From Paraburkholderia atlantica (GTDB lineage: Bacteria; Pseudomonadota; Gammaproteobacteria; Burkholderiales; Burkholderiaceae), in NCBI RefSeq assembly GCF_009362785.1, contig NZ_WHNQ01000002.1, positions 186,001 through 250,000 of the forward strand: 64,000 nt of DNA, written 5' to 3'. The notes beneath the pieces are model-generated. The model was not told where the DNA came from and did not search any database. It saw nothing but the letters and a program-made list of their open reading frames with translations. Every line of letters starts with the position of its first letter. Positions within the stretch are counted from its first letter, which is position 1. The position numbers were made by a program, and so were the translations under genes. Below, piece by piece: positions 25,931 to 35,347 of this stretch.

Positions 25931-27328
25931 TCACACGCGCCGCCACTCGGTCAACCCGCCGGGTTTGTCTTCGAGGGCAACGCCGGCCTCGAGCAATTCA
26001 GCCCGGATCCGGTCTGCTGCCGCATAGTCCTTTGCCTGCTTGGCGGCGATGCGCGCGGCGATCTTCGCTTCGATCGCGGCGGGCTCGAGCGCGCCTTCGG
26101 CTGCAGCACCCGCTGCCTGCTGCAGGTATGCACGAGGTTCGCGTCCGAGCAGCCCGAGCACCGCGCCAAGCGCGCGCAATTGACGGGCCAGCGCGGGGTC
26201 GCGCGTGCGATTCACTTCAGTGGCCAGTTCGAACAGCACCGACACGGCCACCGGCGTGTTGAAGTCGTCGTTCATCGCCGCCTGAAAACGCTGCGCGTAC
26301 GCTTCGTTCCAGTCGAGCGCGGCACTATCGGGCGTCACGTCTTTCAACGCCGTGTACAAACGCGCGAGTGCATTGCGCGCGTCGTCGATATGCACGTCGC
26401 TGTAGTTCAGCGGCGAGCGGTAATGTGCGCGCGCGATGAAGAAACGCACCACCTCTGCATCGTACTGCGCGAGCACTTCGCGAATCGTAAAAAAATTGTT
26501 CAACGACTTCGACATCTTCTCATTGTCGATCTGTACGTAGCCGTTGTGCATCCAGTAATTGACGAATGTTTGTCCGGTCGCGGCCTCGCTTTGCGCGATC
26601 TCGTTTTCGTGGTGCGGAAACTGCAGATCCTGGCCGCCACCGTGAATGTCGAACTGTTCGCCGAGCAGCGTGCAGCCCATCGCCGAGCACTCAATGTGCC
26701 ACCCGGGACGACCGCGCCCGTACTTCGAATCCCAGCCGGTGTCGGCCGGTTCATCGGGTTTCGCCTGCTTCCACAGCACGAAGTCGAGCGGGTCCTGTTT
26801 CGCGTCGTTGGCCGCTACGCGTTCGCCCGCGCGCAAGTCTTCGAGCGATTTGCCCGACAGCTTGCCGTAGCCTGCGAATTTGCGTACCGCGTAGTTGACG
26901 TCGCCGTCGCTCGCCTGGTAGGCGTAGCCGTTTTTCTCGAGCGCTTCGATCATGCCGAGCATCTGCGGAATGAAGTCGGTCGCGCGCGGCTCGATGTCCG
27001 GACGCTCGATGCCGAGCGCGTCCGCGTCTTCATGCAGCGCGGCGATGAAGCGATCAGTCAGCGATTTGATAGTTTCACCGTTCTCGACTGCACGCTTGAT
27101 GATTTTGTCGTCGATATCGGTAATGTTGCGCACGTAGGTCACGTTGTACCCAAGCGCGCGCAACCAGCGCTGCACGATGTCGAACACGACCATCACCCGC
27201 GCATGACCGACGTGACAATAGTCGTACACGGTCATCCCGCAGACGTACATCCGCACGACACCTTCGCGCAGCGGCACGAAAGTCTGTTTGTCACGCGCGA
27301 GCGTGTTGTAGATGCGCAGAGATTCCAT
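25931..27328 (-). CDS. cysS: Cysteinyl-tRNA synthetase
   Basis: This 465-residue class I synthetase charges tRNA-Cys. The N-terminal segment [19 protein letters not shown] leads to a zinc-binding Cys ([17 protein letters not shown]), which includes the HIGH-type motif [18 protein letters not shown] and [15 protein letters not shown] carry the other zinc ligands, and [12 protein letters not shown] holds the KMSKS loop. The C-terminal anticodon-binding helices end with an AADRIRAEL motif. I chose the ATG at 27328 from the homologous start; a longer open frame runs antisense to the TPR gene upstream. The divergent TPR gene starts 250 bp away. Confidence 0.97.
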   Translation of the reverse strand: MESLRIYNTLARDKQTFVPLREGVVRMYVCGMTVYDYCHVGHARVMVVFDIVQRWLRALGYNVTYVRNITDIDDKIIKRAVENGETIKSLTDRFIAALHEDADALGIERPDIEPRATDFIPQMLGMIEALEKNGYAYQASDGDVNYAVRKFAGYGKLSGKSLEDLRAGERVAANDAKQDPLDFVLWKQAKPDEPADTGWDSKYGRGRPGWHIECSAMGCTLLGEQFDIHGGGQDLQFPHHENEIAQSEAATGQTFVNYWMHNGYVQIDNEKMSKSLNNFFTIREVLAQYDAEVVRFFIARAHYRSPLNYSDVHIDDARNALARLYTALKDVTPDSAALDWNEAYAQRFQAAMNDDFNTPVAVSVLFELATEVNRTRDPALARQLRALGAVLGLLGREPRAYLQQAAGAAAEGALEPAAIEAKIAARIAAKQAKDYAAADRIRAELLEAGVALEDKPGGLTEWRRV

Positions 27329-27578
27329 AGAGAGCGGTGCGTGGGCCGAAAGAAGTCCGCATTGTGCTTCATGCGCGCCGCGACCCGCGAAACCAACAGG
27401 ACAACGGGTGCGTCGCATACAGCTTAAACCGGCGCACCTCGTGCGGCGATCAGGCTGCAGACGATACTGCGAACCGGGCGGAGACGGCCACGAGTGGCGA
27501 AAAGACAGTCGGCGGTTCGACGGAACGCGCAGACCTTTTGTTAGAATGGCTCGGAGTATAACATCCAGACCTGAGCCT

Positions 27579-28370
27579 ATGAAACACTCCAGCGGCCGCG
27601 CGCGCAGCGCTGCGACCCTCGCCGCGACTGCGTTTGGCGACGTTGTTGGTGGCGTTACTTTCGAAGCGGCGCGCGCCCTCGCGTGGCGTATCACCGTCGT
27701 CGCCGCGCTTGCCGCCGTGCCGGTTGCGAGCGCATATGCGCAGAAGGCGGCGGTGATGCCGCAAGGCCCCGCCGTGCGTGATAACACGCCGGAAATCGAC
27801 GCGTCGATCGCCCAGAAAAACTGGCAAGCCGCGCTGACCCAACTCGATGCGCGCGTCGCCGCGAACCCGCGCGACGCACAAGCGAAATTCAAACGCGCAA
27901 ACGTGCTCGTGCATCTGAATCGCGACGACGAAGCGATCACCGCGTTCACCGAACTCACGCAGTTGTATCCCGAGTTGCCCGAGCCGTACAACAACCTCGC
28001 CACGCTCTTCGCGAGACAAGGCCGCCTGACCGAAGCGCGCGCCGCGCTCGAGATGGCCACCCAGGTCAATCCGAACTACGGCCTGGCATTCGAGAACCTC
28101 GGCGACCTCTATCTGCGCCTCGCCGATGCCGCGTACCGTCGAGCGGAAAGCCTCGGCAAGGCTAGCCCGAGGACCGCGCAGCGTCTCGCGGACATCCAGA
28201 AGGTCGTGTCCTCTGCTGCGCCCGCTGCCGCGGCGTCGCAGCCCGCCGCCGAGCAGACGACCGGGCCCGCCGCGCACCCCACGTCGAACATCACGGACAG
28301 CCCGAGCTTCCAGTTCGGCGGCCCGAACGGCTCGCTCGCCATGCCGCCGTACATGGCGCCGTCGCGCTGA
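27579..28370 (+). CDS. Secreted tetratricopeptide-repeat protein
   Basis: This 263-residue protein has an N-terminal hydrophobic segment ([20 protein letters not shown]) that looks like a signal sequence or anchor, though it is preceded by about 36 residues. The middle holds about three TPR units ([55 protein letters not shown]). The C-terminal 60 residues are rich in Ala, Pro and Ser. TPRs mediate protein interaction; the partner is unknown. I chose the ATG at 27579 from a weak GAG site; an ATG at 27546 in frame is possible. It is followed after 50 bp by ppiA, so it may be part of a folding-related operon. Confidence 0.8.
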   Translation: MKHSSGRARSAATLAATAFGDVVGGVTFEAARALAWRITVVAALAAVPVASAYAQKAAVMPQGPAVRDNTPEIDASIAQKNWQAALTQLDARVAANPRDAQAKFKRANVLVHLNRDDEAITAFTELTQLYPELPEPYNNLATLFARQGRLTEARAALEMATQVNPNYGLAFENLGDLYLRLADAAYRRAESLGKASPRTAQRLADIQKVVSSAAPAAAASQPAAEQTTGPAAHPTSNITDSPSFQFGGPNGSLAMPPYMAPSR

Positions 28371-28420
28371 GCGCCGGGCTCGTTGCCTGCCGCACGTTTT
28401 CTCCAACCCCGAGGATTTTC

Positions 28421-29002
28421 ATGAAATGGTTGATGTTGGCGCTCGGCAGCGCCGCCCTGATCGCAAACGCACCCGCATTTGCGCAGTCCGGTTCGCAGGC
28501 CGCTCATCCTTCCGTGCTGTTGAAGACGTCGGAGGGTGACATTCGCGTCGAGCTGTATCCCGAGAAGGCGCCAAAGACGGTCGCGAATTTTCTCGACTAC
28601 GTGAAAGCGGGCCAATATAGCGGCACGATCTTTCATCGCGTGATTCCGGGCTTCATGATTCAGGGCGGCGGCTATACGCAGAGCTTCGCCGAGAAGCCGA
28701 CGCGCGCGCCGATCCCGCTCGAGAGCCGCAACGGTCTGAAGAACACCGCGGGTACGATCGCGATGGCACGCACCAGCGACCCGAATTCCGCCACCGCGCA
28801 GTTCTTCATCAACACGGTGGACAATGCCAATCTCGACTACCCGAATCCGGACGGCAACGGCTACGCGGTGTTCGGCAAGGTCACGAGCGGCATGGACGTC
28901 GTGAAGCGCATCGAAGCCACGCCCACCACCACGCGCGGCCCGATGAGCGATGTGCCGCAGAAACCGGTCGTGATTCAGTCGGCGACGGTGGTGAGCAAGT
29001 AA
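28421..29002 (+). CDS. ppiA: Periplasmic cyclophilin-type peptidyl-prolyl isomerase
   Basis: This 193-residue protein has a signal peptide (about 1-22, ending ANAPAFAQ) and a single cyclophilin domain. The active-site stretch [15 protein letters not shown] contains the catalytic Arg, and QFFINTVDN is also conserved. It accelerates proline isomerisation during folding of exported proteins. Upstream is the TPR protein gene (50 bp), downstream a cytosolic paralogue, ppiB, after 138 bp. The two cyclophilin domains are clearly related, suggesting an old duplication with one copy exported. Confidence 0.95.
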   Translation: MKWLMLALGSAALIANAPAFAQSGSQAAHPSVLLKTSEGDIRVELYPEKAPKTVANFLDYVKAGQYSGTIFHRVIPGFMIQGGGYTQSFAEKPTRAPIPLESRNGLKNTAGTIAMARTSDPNSATAQFFINTVDNANLDYPNPDGNGYAVFGKVTSGMDVVKRIEATPTTTRGPMSDVPQKPVVIQSATVVSK

Positions 29003-29140
29003 CAACGAACCAGCGAGCGCACGAGCAAGCGAACTCGCGCGGCCGAAGCCCGGCCCCAACCAACGCCCCGGCGCGGCCTGTCGTCAGCGCATGACGACGC
29101 GACGCGCCTTTTATCCACCTGTTCATCAAAGGATTCCATC

Positions 29141-29635
29141 ATGGTTGAACTGCATACGAACCACGGCGTCATCAAACTCGAGCTGAACGCCGAAAAGGCG
29201 CCGAAGTCGGTCGAGAACTTCCTGAACTACGTGAAGGCCGGCCACTACGACAACACGGTGTTTCACCGCGTGATCGACGGCTTCATGATCCAGGGCGGCG
29301 GCTTCGAACCCGGCATGAAGCAGAAGCCGACGGCCGAGCCGATCACCAACGAGGCGAACAACGGTCTGAAGAACGAGAACGGCTCGATCGCGATGGCGCG
29401 TACCAACGACCCGCATTCGGCGACCGCGCAATTCTTCATCAACGTGAACGACAACGACTTCCTGAACCACTCGTCGCCGACGCCGCAAGGCTGGGGCTAC
29501 GCGGTGTTCGGCAAGGTCGTCGAAGGCATGGACGTGGTCGAGAAGATCAAGAAGGTCAAGACCGGCTCGAAGGGCTTCCATCAGGACGTGCCGGTCGATG
29601 ACGTCGTGATCGAAAAGGCTGTCGTCGTCGGCTAA
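29141..29635 (+). CDS. ppiB: Cytosolic cyclophilin-type peptidyl-prolyl isomerase
   Basis: This 164-residue protein has a complete cyclophilin domain and no signal peptide. [20 protein letters not shown] begins the fold, [15 protein letters not shown] holds the catalytic Arg, and [19 protein letters not shown] and [14 protein letters not shown] complete the pattern. Its length equals E. coli PpiB (164 aa). It assists folding in the cytoplasm. It is followed by lpxH after 63 bp, the same neighbour seen in many proteobacteria; a weak hairpin (29647-29674) lies in that gap. Confidence 0.96.
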   Translation: MVELHTNHGVIKLELNAEKAPKSVENFLNYVKAGHYDNTVFHRVIDGFMIQGGGFEPGMKQKPTAEPITNEANNGLKNENGSIAMARTNDPHSATAQFFINVNDNDFLNHSSPTPQGWGYAVFGKVVEGMDVVEKIKKVKTGSKGFHQDVPVDDVVIEKAVVVG

Positions 29636-29698
29636 GCCGTGAGTGAGTCGCGCCCGATGCGGGCGTCGACTCGTTTGAACTGAAAGCAGGCACCTTCA

Positions 29699-30496
29699 AT
29701 GCTGCAAGAGACGCCGCTGCGAAGCGTCGCCGCGGGCGTGCCAGGCGAGGGCCCACGCCCGCACGCCGCGCGCCCTTTTTTCTTCCTCTCCGATCTGCAT
29801 CTGAGCGAGGCGATTCCGCGCACGGTCGCCGCGTTCGAGCACTTCATCCGCGTGAACGCGGAAGCGGCCGACTCGGTTTTCATCCTCGGCGACCTGTTCG
29901 AATACTGGGTCGGCGACGACATGCTGAGCGAACCGTTCGTCGCCCGTATTGCCGCGTTGCTGCACACGCTGTCCGAGCGCGGCATCGCGCTCTACATCAT
30001 GCACGGCAATCGCGACTTTCTGCTGGGCAAGCGCTTCATGAAAGCGGCCGGCGCGATCTGGCTGCCCGATCCGTTCGTGATCACCGCGTTCGGCACGCGC
30101 ATTGCGCTGGCCCATGGCGATGGTCTGTGCACCGCGGATCGCGGCTATCAGTTGTTCAGGTGTTTCGCGCGCAATCGACTCGCGCAAACACTGTTTCTCG
30201 CGTGGCCGTTTCGCTGGCGTCGCAAGCTCGCCGAGAACATGCGCTCGAAGAGCGAGCACGGCCGCACGCGGCCGATGTCGATCAAGTATGACGTGACCCC
30301 GCGAGGTGTCGCCGCGCTGTTCAAGAAATCGAAGACGGCGACGATCATTCATGGGCATACCCATCTGCCCGCGCGGCATCGCGAGCCTGGCGGCACGCGT
30401 TGGGTTTTGCCGGACTGGGACCTCGATCACGGCAAGCGCCGTGGCGGCTATCTGAAGATCGATGCCGACGGGATTCGGGCGTTGCCGCTGGATTGA
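29699..30496 (+). CDS. lpxH: UDP-2,3-diacylglucosamine diphosphatase
   Basis: This 265-residue calcineurin-like phosphoesterase hydrolyses UDP-2,3-diacylglucosamine to lipid X plus UMP, the fourth step of lipid A synthesis, at the inner-membrane surface. All metal motifs are visible: FLSDLHLSE, ILGDLFEYWVGDD, HGNRDFLLG, LAHGDGLC and IIHGHTHLP. The cap helices with NRLAQTLFLAWPFRWRR are typical. The N-terminus has about 20 extra residues before the core. It converges on cysE across a 65-bp gap in which I see no terminator. Confidence 0.95.
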   Translation: MLQETPLRSVAAGVPGEGPRPHAARPFFFLSDLHLSEAIPRTVAAFEHFIRVNAEAADSVFILGDLFEYWVGDDMLSEPFVARIAALLHTLSERGIALYIMHGNRDFLLGKRFMKAAGAIWLPDPFVITAFGTRIALAHGDGLCTADRGYQLFRCFARNRLAQTLFLAWPFRWRRKLAENMRSKSEHGRTRPMSIKYDVTPRGVAALFKKSKTATIIHGHTHLPARHREPGGTRWVLPDWDLDHGKRRGGYLKIDADGIRALPLD

Positions 30497-30561
30497 CCTG
30501 GTTTGGCCTGCTTTGGCCTGACAGGTATGGCGTGCGCTTCGCGCTGCAGAAGCGCCGATAT

Positions 30562-31395
30562 CTAGCGCTCCGCCACCGCCCCTTCCACCTTCCCCGCGAT
30601 CGCCGCCGATAGCCGCCGCAGGTCGAGCAGCGCCGCATCCGCGCCTTGCAGCCCTTCGAGGCTCGTGCCGAGTCGCTCGAGCGCATCAACGATTTCGTCG
30701 ATACGCCGCGCCTGGGTAGCCGCATGATCGATCAGACCGTGAATCGCGAGCGAAACCGGATCGTCCGCATTGGGCGTAATGCCGTATGCGCAGAACGCGC
30801 TGATTTCGCCGCCGCGCTTCGCGTCACGCGCAGCGTTGTTCGCATTCGCGTTCACGCCGTGCGCGTCCGTGGCGAGCGCAGCCGGCACGATGATCCGCGC
30901 CGGATTGCCGACCGCCGTACCACGCGCGGGCACCGGCTTCGTCACCACCGCGTTCGAGCCGATCTTCGCGTCCGCGCCGATCGTGAAACTGCCGAGCACC
31001 TTGGCGCCCGCACCGACGATCACACCACGCTCGAGCGTCGGATGCCGCTTCGCGCCGCGTGTGAGCGACGTGCCACCGAGCGTCACACCCTGATAGATCG
31101 TGCAGTCGTCGCCGATCTGCGCGGTCTCGCCGATCACGACGCCCATGCCGTGATCGATGAACACGCGCCGCCCGACGGTCGCGCCCGGATGGATCTCGAT
31201 GCCGGTCATGAAGCGCGCCATCTGCGACACGAAACGCGCGAGCCAGCGGCGCTTCGCACGCCAGCACGCGTGCGCGATCCGATGCAGCACGAGCGCGTGC
31301 AGCCCCGGATAACACGTGAGCACTTCCCATGCGCTGCGGGCGGCGGGATCGCGCTCGCGGATCGTGGCGATATCTTCGCGAAGTCTCGTGAACAT
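30562..31395 (-). CDS. cysE: Serine O-acetyltransferase
   Basis: This 277-residue enzyme makes O-acetylserine from serine and acetyl-CoA for cysteine synthesis. The N-terminal helical part begins [20 protein letters not shown], and the left-handed beta-helix is seen in the hexapeptide repeats [38 protein letters not shown] and [13 protein letters not shown]. The active-site His residues are in EIHPGA and FIDHGMG. The N-terminal domain is short, as in the EpsC-like subclass. The C-terminal extension of about 85 residues past the beta-helix (from [12 protein letters not shown]) is longer than usual and of unknown use. Gene stands alone, with a 265-bp gap to trmJ. Confidence 0.93.
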   Translation of the reverse strand: MFTRLREDIATIRERDPAARSAWEVLTCYPGLHALVLHRIAHACWRAKRRWLARFVSQMARFMTGIEIHPGATVGRRVFIDHGMGVVIGETAQIGDDCTIYQGVTLGGTSLTRGAKRHPTLERGVIVGAGAKVLGSFTIGADAKIGSNAVVTKPVPARGTAVGNPARIIVPAALATDAHGVNANANNAARDAKRGGEISAFCAYGITPNADDPVSLAIHGLIDHAATQARRIDEIVDALERLGTSLEGLQGADAALLDLRRLSAAIAGKVEGAVAER

Positions 31396-31660
31396 GGCAG
31401 GGACTGTATTGATTTGGGGGAAAAACCGTCTGCGTGAGGGGAGCCGCGCGCTTTGCGCTCTGCGCTTGCGTGGGACTCAGCAATTCGCGCCACACGTGAC
31501 GGCATGACTGCCGCTTAGCACGGCGGCAGCTTTGTTTCTAACGTTTCGTGGATTGTAGGGCGATTGCGCGAAACCTGCCTGAAGTCCCCGTCACCCGCAA
31601 GGTTGTCCTCAGATCAAGGCGGCGCATCAGGTACGCCGCGACGGGCTCGTCAACGGACCG

Positions 31661-32518
31661 TCAGCCGGTCCGCCCGGTCTTGAGCAGGATGTGCTTGGCG
31701 ATGCCGCGCACGATGTTGACCTCCTCGCGCTCGAGGCCCGAGCGCGCGAAGAGCCGCCGCAGCCGTGACATCAGCTTCTTCGGGTTGGCCGGATCGAGAA
31801 ACTCGAGCGCGACCAGTGCGCTTTCCAGGTGGACGAACATGCTCTCGATCTCGTCGCTGGCTGCCATCTGCGCGCGCGTACCGGCGGATTCGGCCGGCGC
31901 TATGCGTGCCCCCGCGGCGGGCGCGCCGTCGGTCGTTTCATCGGCGCCGAGATACGCGGTGCGCAGTTCGTAGGCGAGAACCTGCACCGCCTGCGCGAGA
32001 TTGAGCGAGCTGTAGGCCGGATTGGCCGGAATATGCGCGATCGCGCTGCATCGCTCCACGTCCTCGTTCGACAGGCCCGTGCGCTCGTTGCCGAACACCA
32101 GCGCGATCTCGCCGTGCATCGCTTCGGCGTGCGCGGCGGCGGCAGCCGCACGCGGTGTCCATTGCGGCGGACCGTATTCGCGCAGCCGCGCGGTCAGCGC
32201 GATCGACCAGTGCACGCCGGTCAGCGCATCGGCGAGCGATGGCACCACGTGCACGGAGGCAAGCACGTCGTCGGCGCCGCTAGCCATCGCGATCGCTTCG
32301 GGATCGTTCTGCACGTTCGGCACGCGCGGCGACACGAGCACGAGGCGCGAAAAGCCCATGGTTTTCAGCGCGCGCGCCGCGGCGCCGACGTTGCCCGGAT
32401 GGCTGGGCTCGACCAGCACGAAACGCGTCGACGTGAAGCCGCCGCGCAAATCGGCCACGGTGGGGTCGGAGGAATGGTGGGTGTGATCCACGATGAAACT
32501 CGGCTGGCTAGAACTCAA
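31661..32518 (-). CDS. trmJ: tRNA (cytidine/uridine-2'-O-)-methyltransferase TrmJ
   Basis: This 285-residue SPOUT-class RNA methyltransferase has the pattern FVLVEPSHPGNVGAAARAL at the start of the fold. Its cofactor-knot segments are ALVFGNERTGLSNEDV and HIPANPAYSSLNLAQAVQVL. TrmJ methylates the 2'-hydroxyl of nucleotide 32 in several tRNAs. The C-terminal extension (after about 190) with MFVHLESALVALEFLDPANP is typical of TrmJ. The start is uncertain: the open frame begins with TTG at 32518 without a clear ribosome-binding site, and a GTG at about 32491 is an alternative; the conserved part begins near residue 29 either way. Confidence 0.9.
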   Translation of the reverse strand: MSSSQPSFIVDHTHHSSDPTVADLRGGFTSTRFVLVEPSHPGNVGAAARALKTMGFSRLVLVSPRVPNVQNDPEAIAMASGADDVLASVHVVPSLADALTGVHWSIALTARLREYGPPQWTPRAAAAAAHAEAMHGEIALVFGNERTGLSNEDVERCSAIAHIPANPAYSSLNLAQAVQVLAYELRTAYLGADETTDGAPAAGARIAPAESAGTRAQMAASDEIESMFVHLESALVALEFLDPANPKKLMSRLRRLFARSGLEREEVNIVRGIAKHILLKTGRTG

Positions 32519-32826
32519 GACGCGTATGGTAGCGCCAATGGGCGCACGTGCGGCACATCCGCTCTATGTAGGCGAGCACCTGCGCGAGGGCGGCCGGACT
32601 CAGGTAAAATACCGCTTTTCGCGTCCGGCGCCGACGTTTGCTGAAGCCTCCGTCGAACCGGCCGCACCGTTCTTATTCAATTCGTCTCCGTCGACGGAAT
32701 GCGCTCCGGTTTGATAGCCGGGCTGCCGTTCCGTGCTGTTTTTTGCGTCGTTGCGGCGCCCGTCAGCGCAGTTTCGCGCTTATTTACCGGCCGGCAGCCG
32801 TGCTGCCCCGGCACAAGGATCAGTTT
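32519..32826. other. Divergent promoter region between trmJ and suhB
   Basis: About 308 bp without a gene separate the divergent trmJ and suhB. A TAAAAT -10-like hexamer on the plus strand lies at 32605-32610 but has no good -35 partner. The short open frames here lack ribosome-binding sites. I see nothing else of note. Confidence 0.5.
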
Positions 32827-33630
32827 ATGCATCCCATGCTCAATATCGCTGTGAAGGCCGCGCGCCGCGCAGCTCAGATCATCAACCGCGCATCGCTCGA
32901 TCTCGACCTGATTCAGGTCAGCAAAAAGCAGCACAACGATTTCGTCACGGAGGTCGACAAAGCGTCCGAAGCGGCGATCATCGAAACGCTGAAGACCGCT
33001 TATCCCGATCACGCCATCCTCGCCGAAGAGTCGGGCAAGTCGGACGACAATTCCGAATACCAGTGGATCATCGATCCGCTCGACGGCACCACCAACTTCA
33101 TCCACGGCTTCCCTTACTACTGCGTGTCGATCGCGCTCGCGCACAAGGGCATCGTCACGCAGGCCGTCGTCTACGATCCGACCCGCAACGATCTGTTCAC
33201 CGCATCGCGTGGCCGTGGCGCGTTCCTCAACGATCGCCGCATCCGCGTCGCCAAGCGTGACCGCCTCGCCGACTGCCTGATCGGCACCGGCTTCCCGTTC
33301 CGCCAGTCGGACAGCCTCGAATCGTACGGCCATCAGTTCGCCGAGATGACCCAAGCCTGCGCGGGCTTGCGCCGTCCGGGCGCCGCCGCGCTCGATCTGG
33401 CCAACGTCGCGGCCGGCCGCATGGACGGCTTTTTCGAGCAGGGCCTGAACGCATGGGACGTCGCGGCGGGCAGCCTGCTGATCACCGAAGCCGGCGGTCT
33501 GGTCGGCAACTACACCGGTGATTCGGATTTCCTTCACGTCGGCGAAGTCGTCGCGGGCAATCCGAAGGTCTACGCGCAGATGATTCCGATTCTGTCGCGC
33601 TTCAGCCGCACGCGTCAGCAGTCGGCGTAA
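32827..33630 (+). CDS. suhB: Inositol-1-monophosphatase family protein SuhB
   Basis: This 267-residue protein belongs to the inositol monophosphatase family. The metal-binding motifs are complete: AEESGKS, the signature [19 protein letters not shown], and [15 protein letters not shown]. Its length equals E. coli SuhB (267 aa), which besides phosphatase activity is a ribosomal-RNA transcription antitermination factor that binds RNA polymerase. Whether it does so here is inference from the family. The ATG at 32827 has AAGGA 7 nt upstream. A strong terminator follows 47 bp after the stop, so it is probably monocistronic. Confidence 0.94.
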   Translation: MHPMLNIAVKAARRAAQIINRASLDLDLIQVSKKQHNDFVTEVDKASEAAIIETLKTAYPDHAILAEESGKSDDNSEYQWIIDPLDGTTNFIHGFPYYCVSIALAHKGIVTQAVVYDPTRNDLFTASRGRGAFLNDRRIRVAKRDRLADCLIGTGFPFRQSDSLESYGHQFAEMTQACAGLRRPGAAALDLANVAAGRMDGFFEQGLNAWDVAAGSLLITEAGGLVGNYTGDSDFLHVGEVVAGNPKVYAQMIPILSRFSRTRQQSA

Positions 33631-33676
33631 GGCGCTTCGCCGCGGCCGGTCGCGGCCGTACATAACGGTTGTGCAG

Positions 33677-33700
33677 AAAAGCGGCTTCGGCCGCTTTTTT
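33677..33700 (+). terminator. Rho-independent terminator of suhB
   Basis: The stem GCGGC/GCCGC with a TTCG loop is extended by four A-T pairs and followed by six T residues. A UUCG tetraloop is especially stable. Confidence 0.9.
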
Positions 33701-33842
33701 GTTGGCGGCGCTGAAGTGTGCGGGGCGTCGTGCCAAAGAGCCGCGGTGACTCGGGACAGGGCCTCGGCCGGGACCGTTCTGTGCTCCCTGCCGCATTGAC
33801 CCTGTCCGACTTTCACCCCGGGCGCAGACTCCAACCGGCCCC

Positions 33843-35141
33843 ATGAAAAAAGGCTTCCATACGATCATCGCGGCACAGTTCATTTCGTCGCTGGCCGACA
33901 ATGCGCTGTTGATCGCAGCCATCGCGCTGCTTTCCGTCATGCGCTCGGCCGCGTGGGTGACGCCGCTGCTGCAGATCTTCTTCACGATCTCATACGTGCT
34001 GCTCGCGCCCTTTGTCGGCGCGTTCGCCGATTCGATGCAAAAGCGCCACGTGATGTTCATCTCCAACGCGCTGAAGGCGAGCGGCTGCCTGATGATGATC
34101 GTCGGCGTTCATCCGATGATCGCCTACGGCGTGGTCGGCTTCGGCGCGGCCGCGTATTCGCCCGCCAAGTACGGCATCCTCACCGAGCTGCTGCCCGCCG
34201 AAAAGCTCGTGCACGCGAACGCGTGGCTCGAATCGGCGACGGTGCTGTCGACGATCGTCGGCACGATGCTCGGCGGTGCGCTGATCAGCACCGTCGTCGA
34301 GCATTTCGTCAAGCGCGTGCATATGCCGCTGATGCACTCCGCCGCCGATCTCGCGATGGCCGCGGTCATGCTCACCTACGCGATCGCCGCCGCGATCAAC
34401 ATCTTCATTCCGGATACCGGCGCGCGCTATCCGAACCGGCTGACCGAGCCGAACAAGCTGCTCGGCGATTTCCATCACTGCTTCCGTGTTCTGTGGGCCG
34501 ACCGGCTCGCGCAGATCGCGCTGTGGGTGACCACGCTGATGTGGGGCGCCGCGGTGACGATGCAGCTGCTGGTGCTCAAATGGGCGAACGTGAACCTCGG
34601 GCTGTCGTTGTCGAAAGCCGCGGTGATGCAGGGCGTGACCGGCGTCGGCATCGCGATCGGCGCGGCCGCTGCGGCCGCGCTGATTCCGTTGCGTCACTCG
34701 CTGAAGGTTTTGCCGGTCGGCGTGCTGACGGGCGCGGTGGCGATCGCGATGGCCTTCTACAACAAGGACCTGTTCCCGCCCGGCGCGGGCCTGCGCTTCG
34801 GCACGCACGTCGCGCCCTACTACATTCTGCTGGCCTATCCGCTGATGATCGTGCTCGGCGCGCTGTCGGGCTTTTTCATCGTGCCGATGAACGCGGTCCT
34901 GCAGCATCGCGGCGCGACGCTGCTGTCGGCCGGTCACTCGATCGCCGTGCAGAATTTCAACCAGAACCTCGCGGTGCTGCTGATGCTCGGCGTGTACGCG
35001 CTGCTGCTCACGGCAAAGATGCCCGCGCAGTGGATCATCGTCGTGTTCGGCAGCTTCATCACGCTGCTGATGTGGCTCGCGAAACGCCGCAGCGCCGAGA
35101 ACGAACGCAGAGTGGACATGCGGGCGATGATCGAGGAATGA
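33843..35141 (+). CDS. lplT: Lysophospholipid transporter LplT
   Basis: This 432-residue inner-membrane protein of the major facilitator superfamily has about 12 membrane helices. Typical LplT segments are MKKGFHTIIAAQFISSLADN at the start, VGFGAAAYSPAKYGILTELL and NAVLQHRGATLLSAGHSIAV. LplT flips lysophosphatidylethanolamine from the outer to the inner leaflet for re-acylation. In E. coli it is encoded next to the acyltransferase/ligase Aas; no aas is adjacent here, so the acylation partner must be elsewhere. The ATG at 33843 lacks a good ribosome-binding site but matches the family start. It lies 212 bp upstream of mutS and downstream of suhB. Confidence 0.93.
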   Translation: MKKGFHTIIAAQFISSLADNALLIAAIALLSVMRSAAWVTPLLQIFFTISYVLLAPFVGAFADSMQKRHVMFISNALKASGCLMMIVGVHPMIAYGVVGFGAAAYSPAKYGILTELLPAEKLVHANAWLESATVLSTIVGTMLGGALISTVVEHFVKRVHMPLMHSAADLAMAAVMLTYAIAAAINIFIPDTGARYPNRLTEPNKLLGDFHHCFRVLWADRLAQIALWVTTLMWGAAVTMQLLVLKWANVNLGLSLSKAAVMQGVTGVGIAIGAAAAAALIPLRHSLKVLPVGVLTGAVAIAMAFYNKDLFPPGAGLRFGTHVAPYYILLAYPLMIVLGALSGFFIVPMNAVLQHRGATLLSAGHSIAVQNFNQNLAVLLMLGVYALLLTAKMPAQWIIVVFGSFITLLMWLAKRRSAENERRVDMRAMIEE

Positions 35142-35347
35142 ATGCATCAGGGTGCTCCGGCAATGACCGCGCGGCGCGGCTCGACGGGCGCAGCGCGCCC
35201 TGACCGCGTAAAACGCACGCTTTGATCGGATCGCTCATGCTGCCATCCGGCTCTCGGGTTGGGCATCGTCCGTTCGGCCAGGGTCCGCTCGCCGCGCCGG
35301 CGGGTTAAACTCACGCCCTGAGCATCTACCGCAAGAAGACACGAAGG

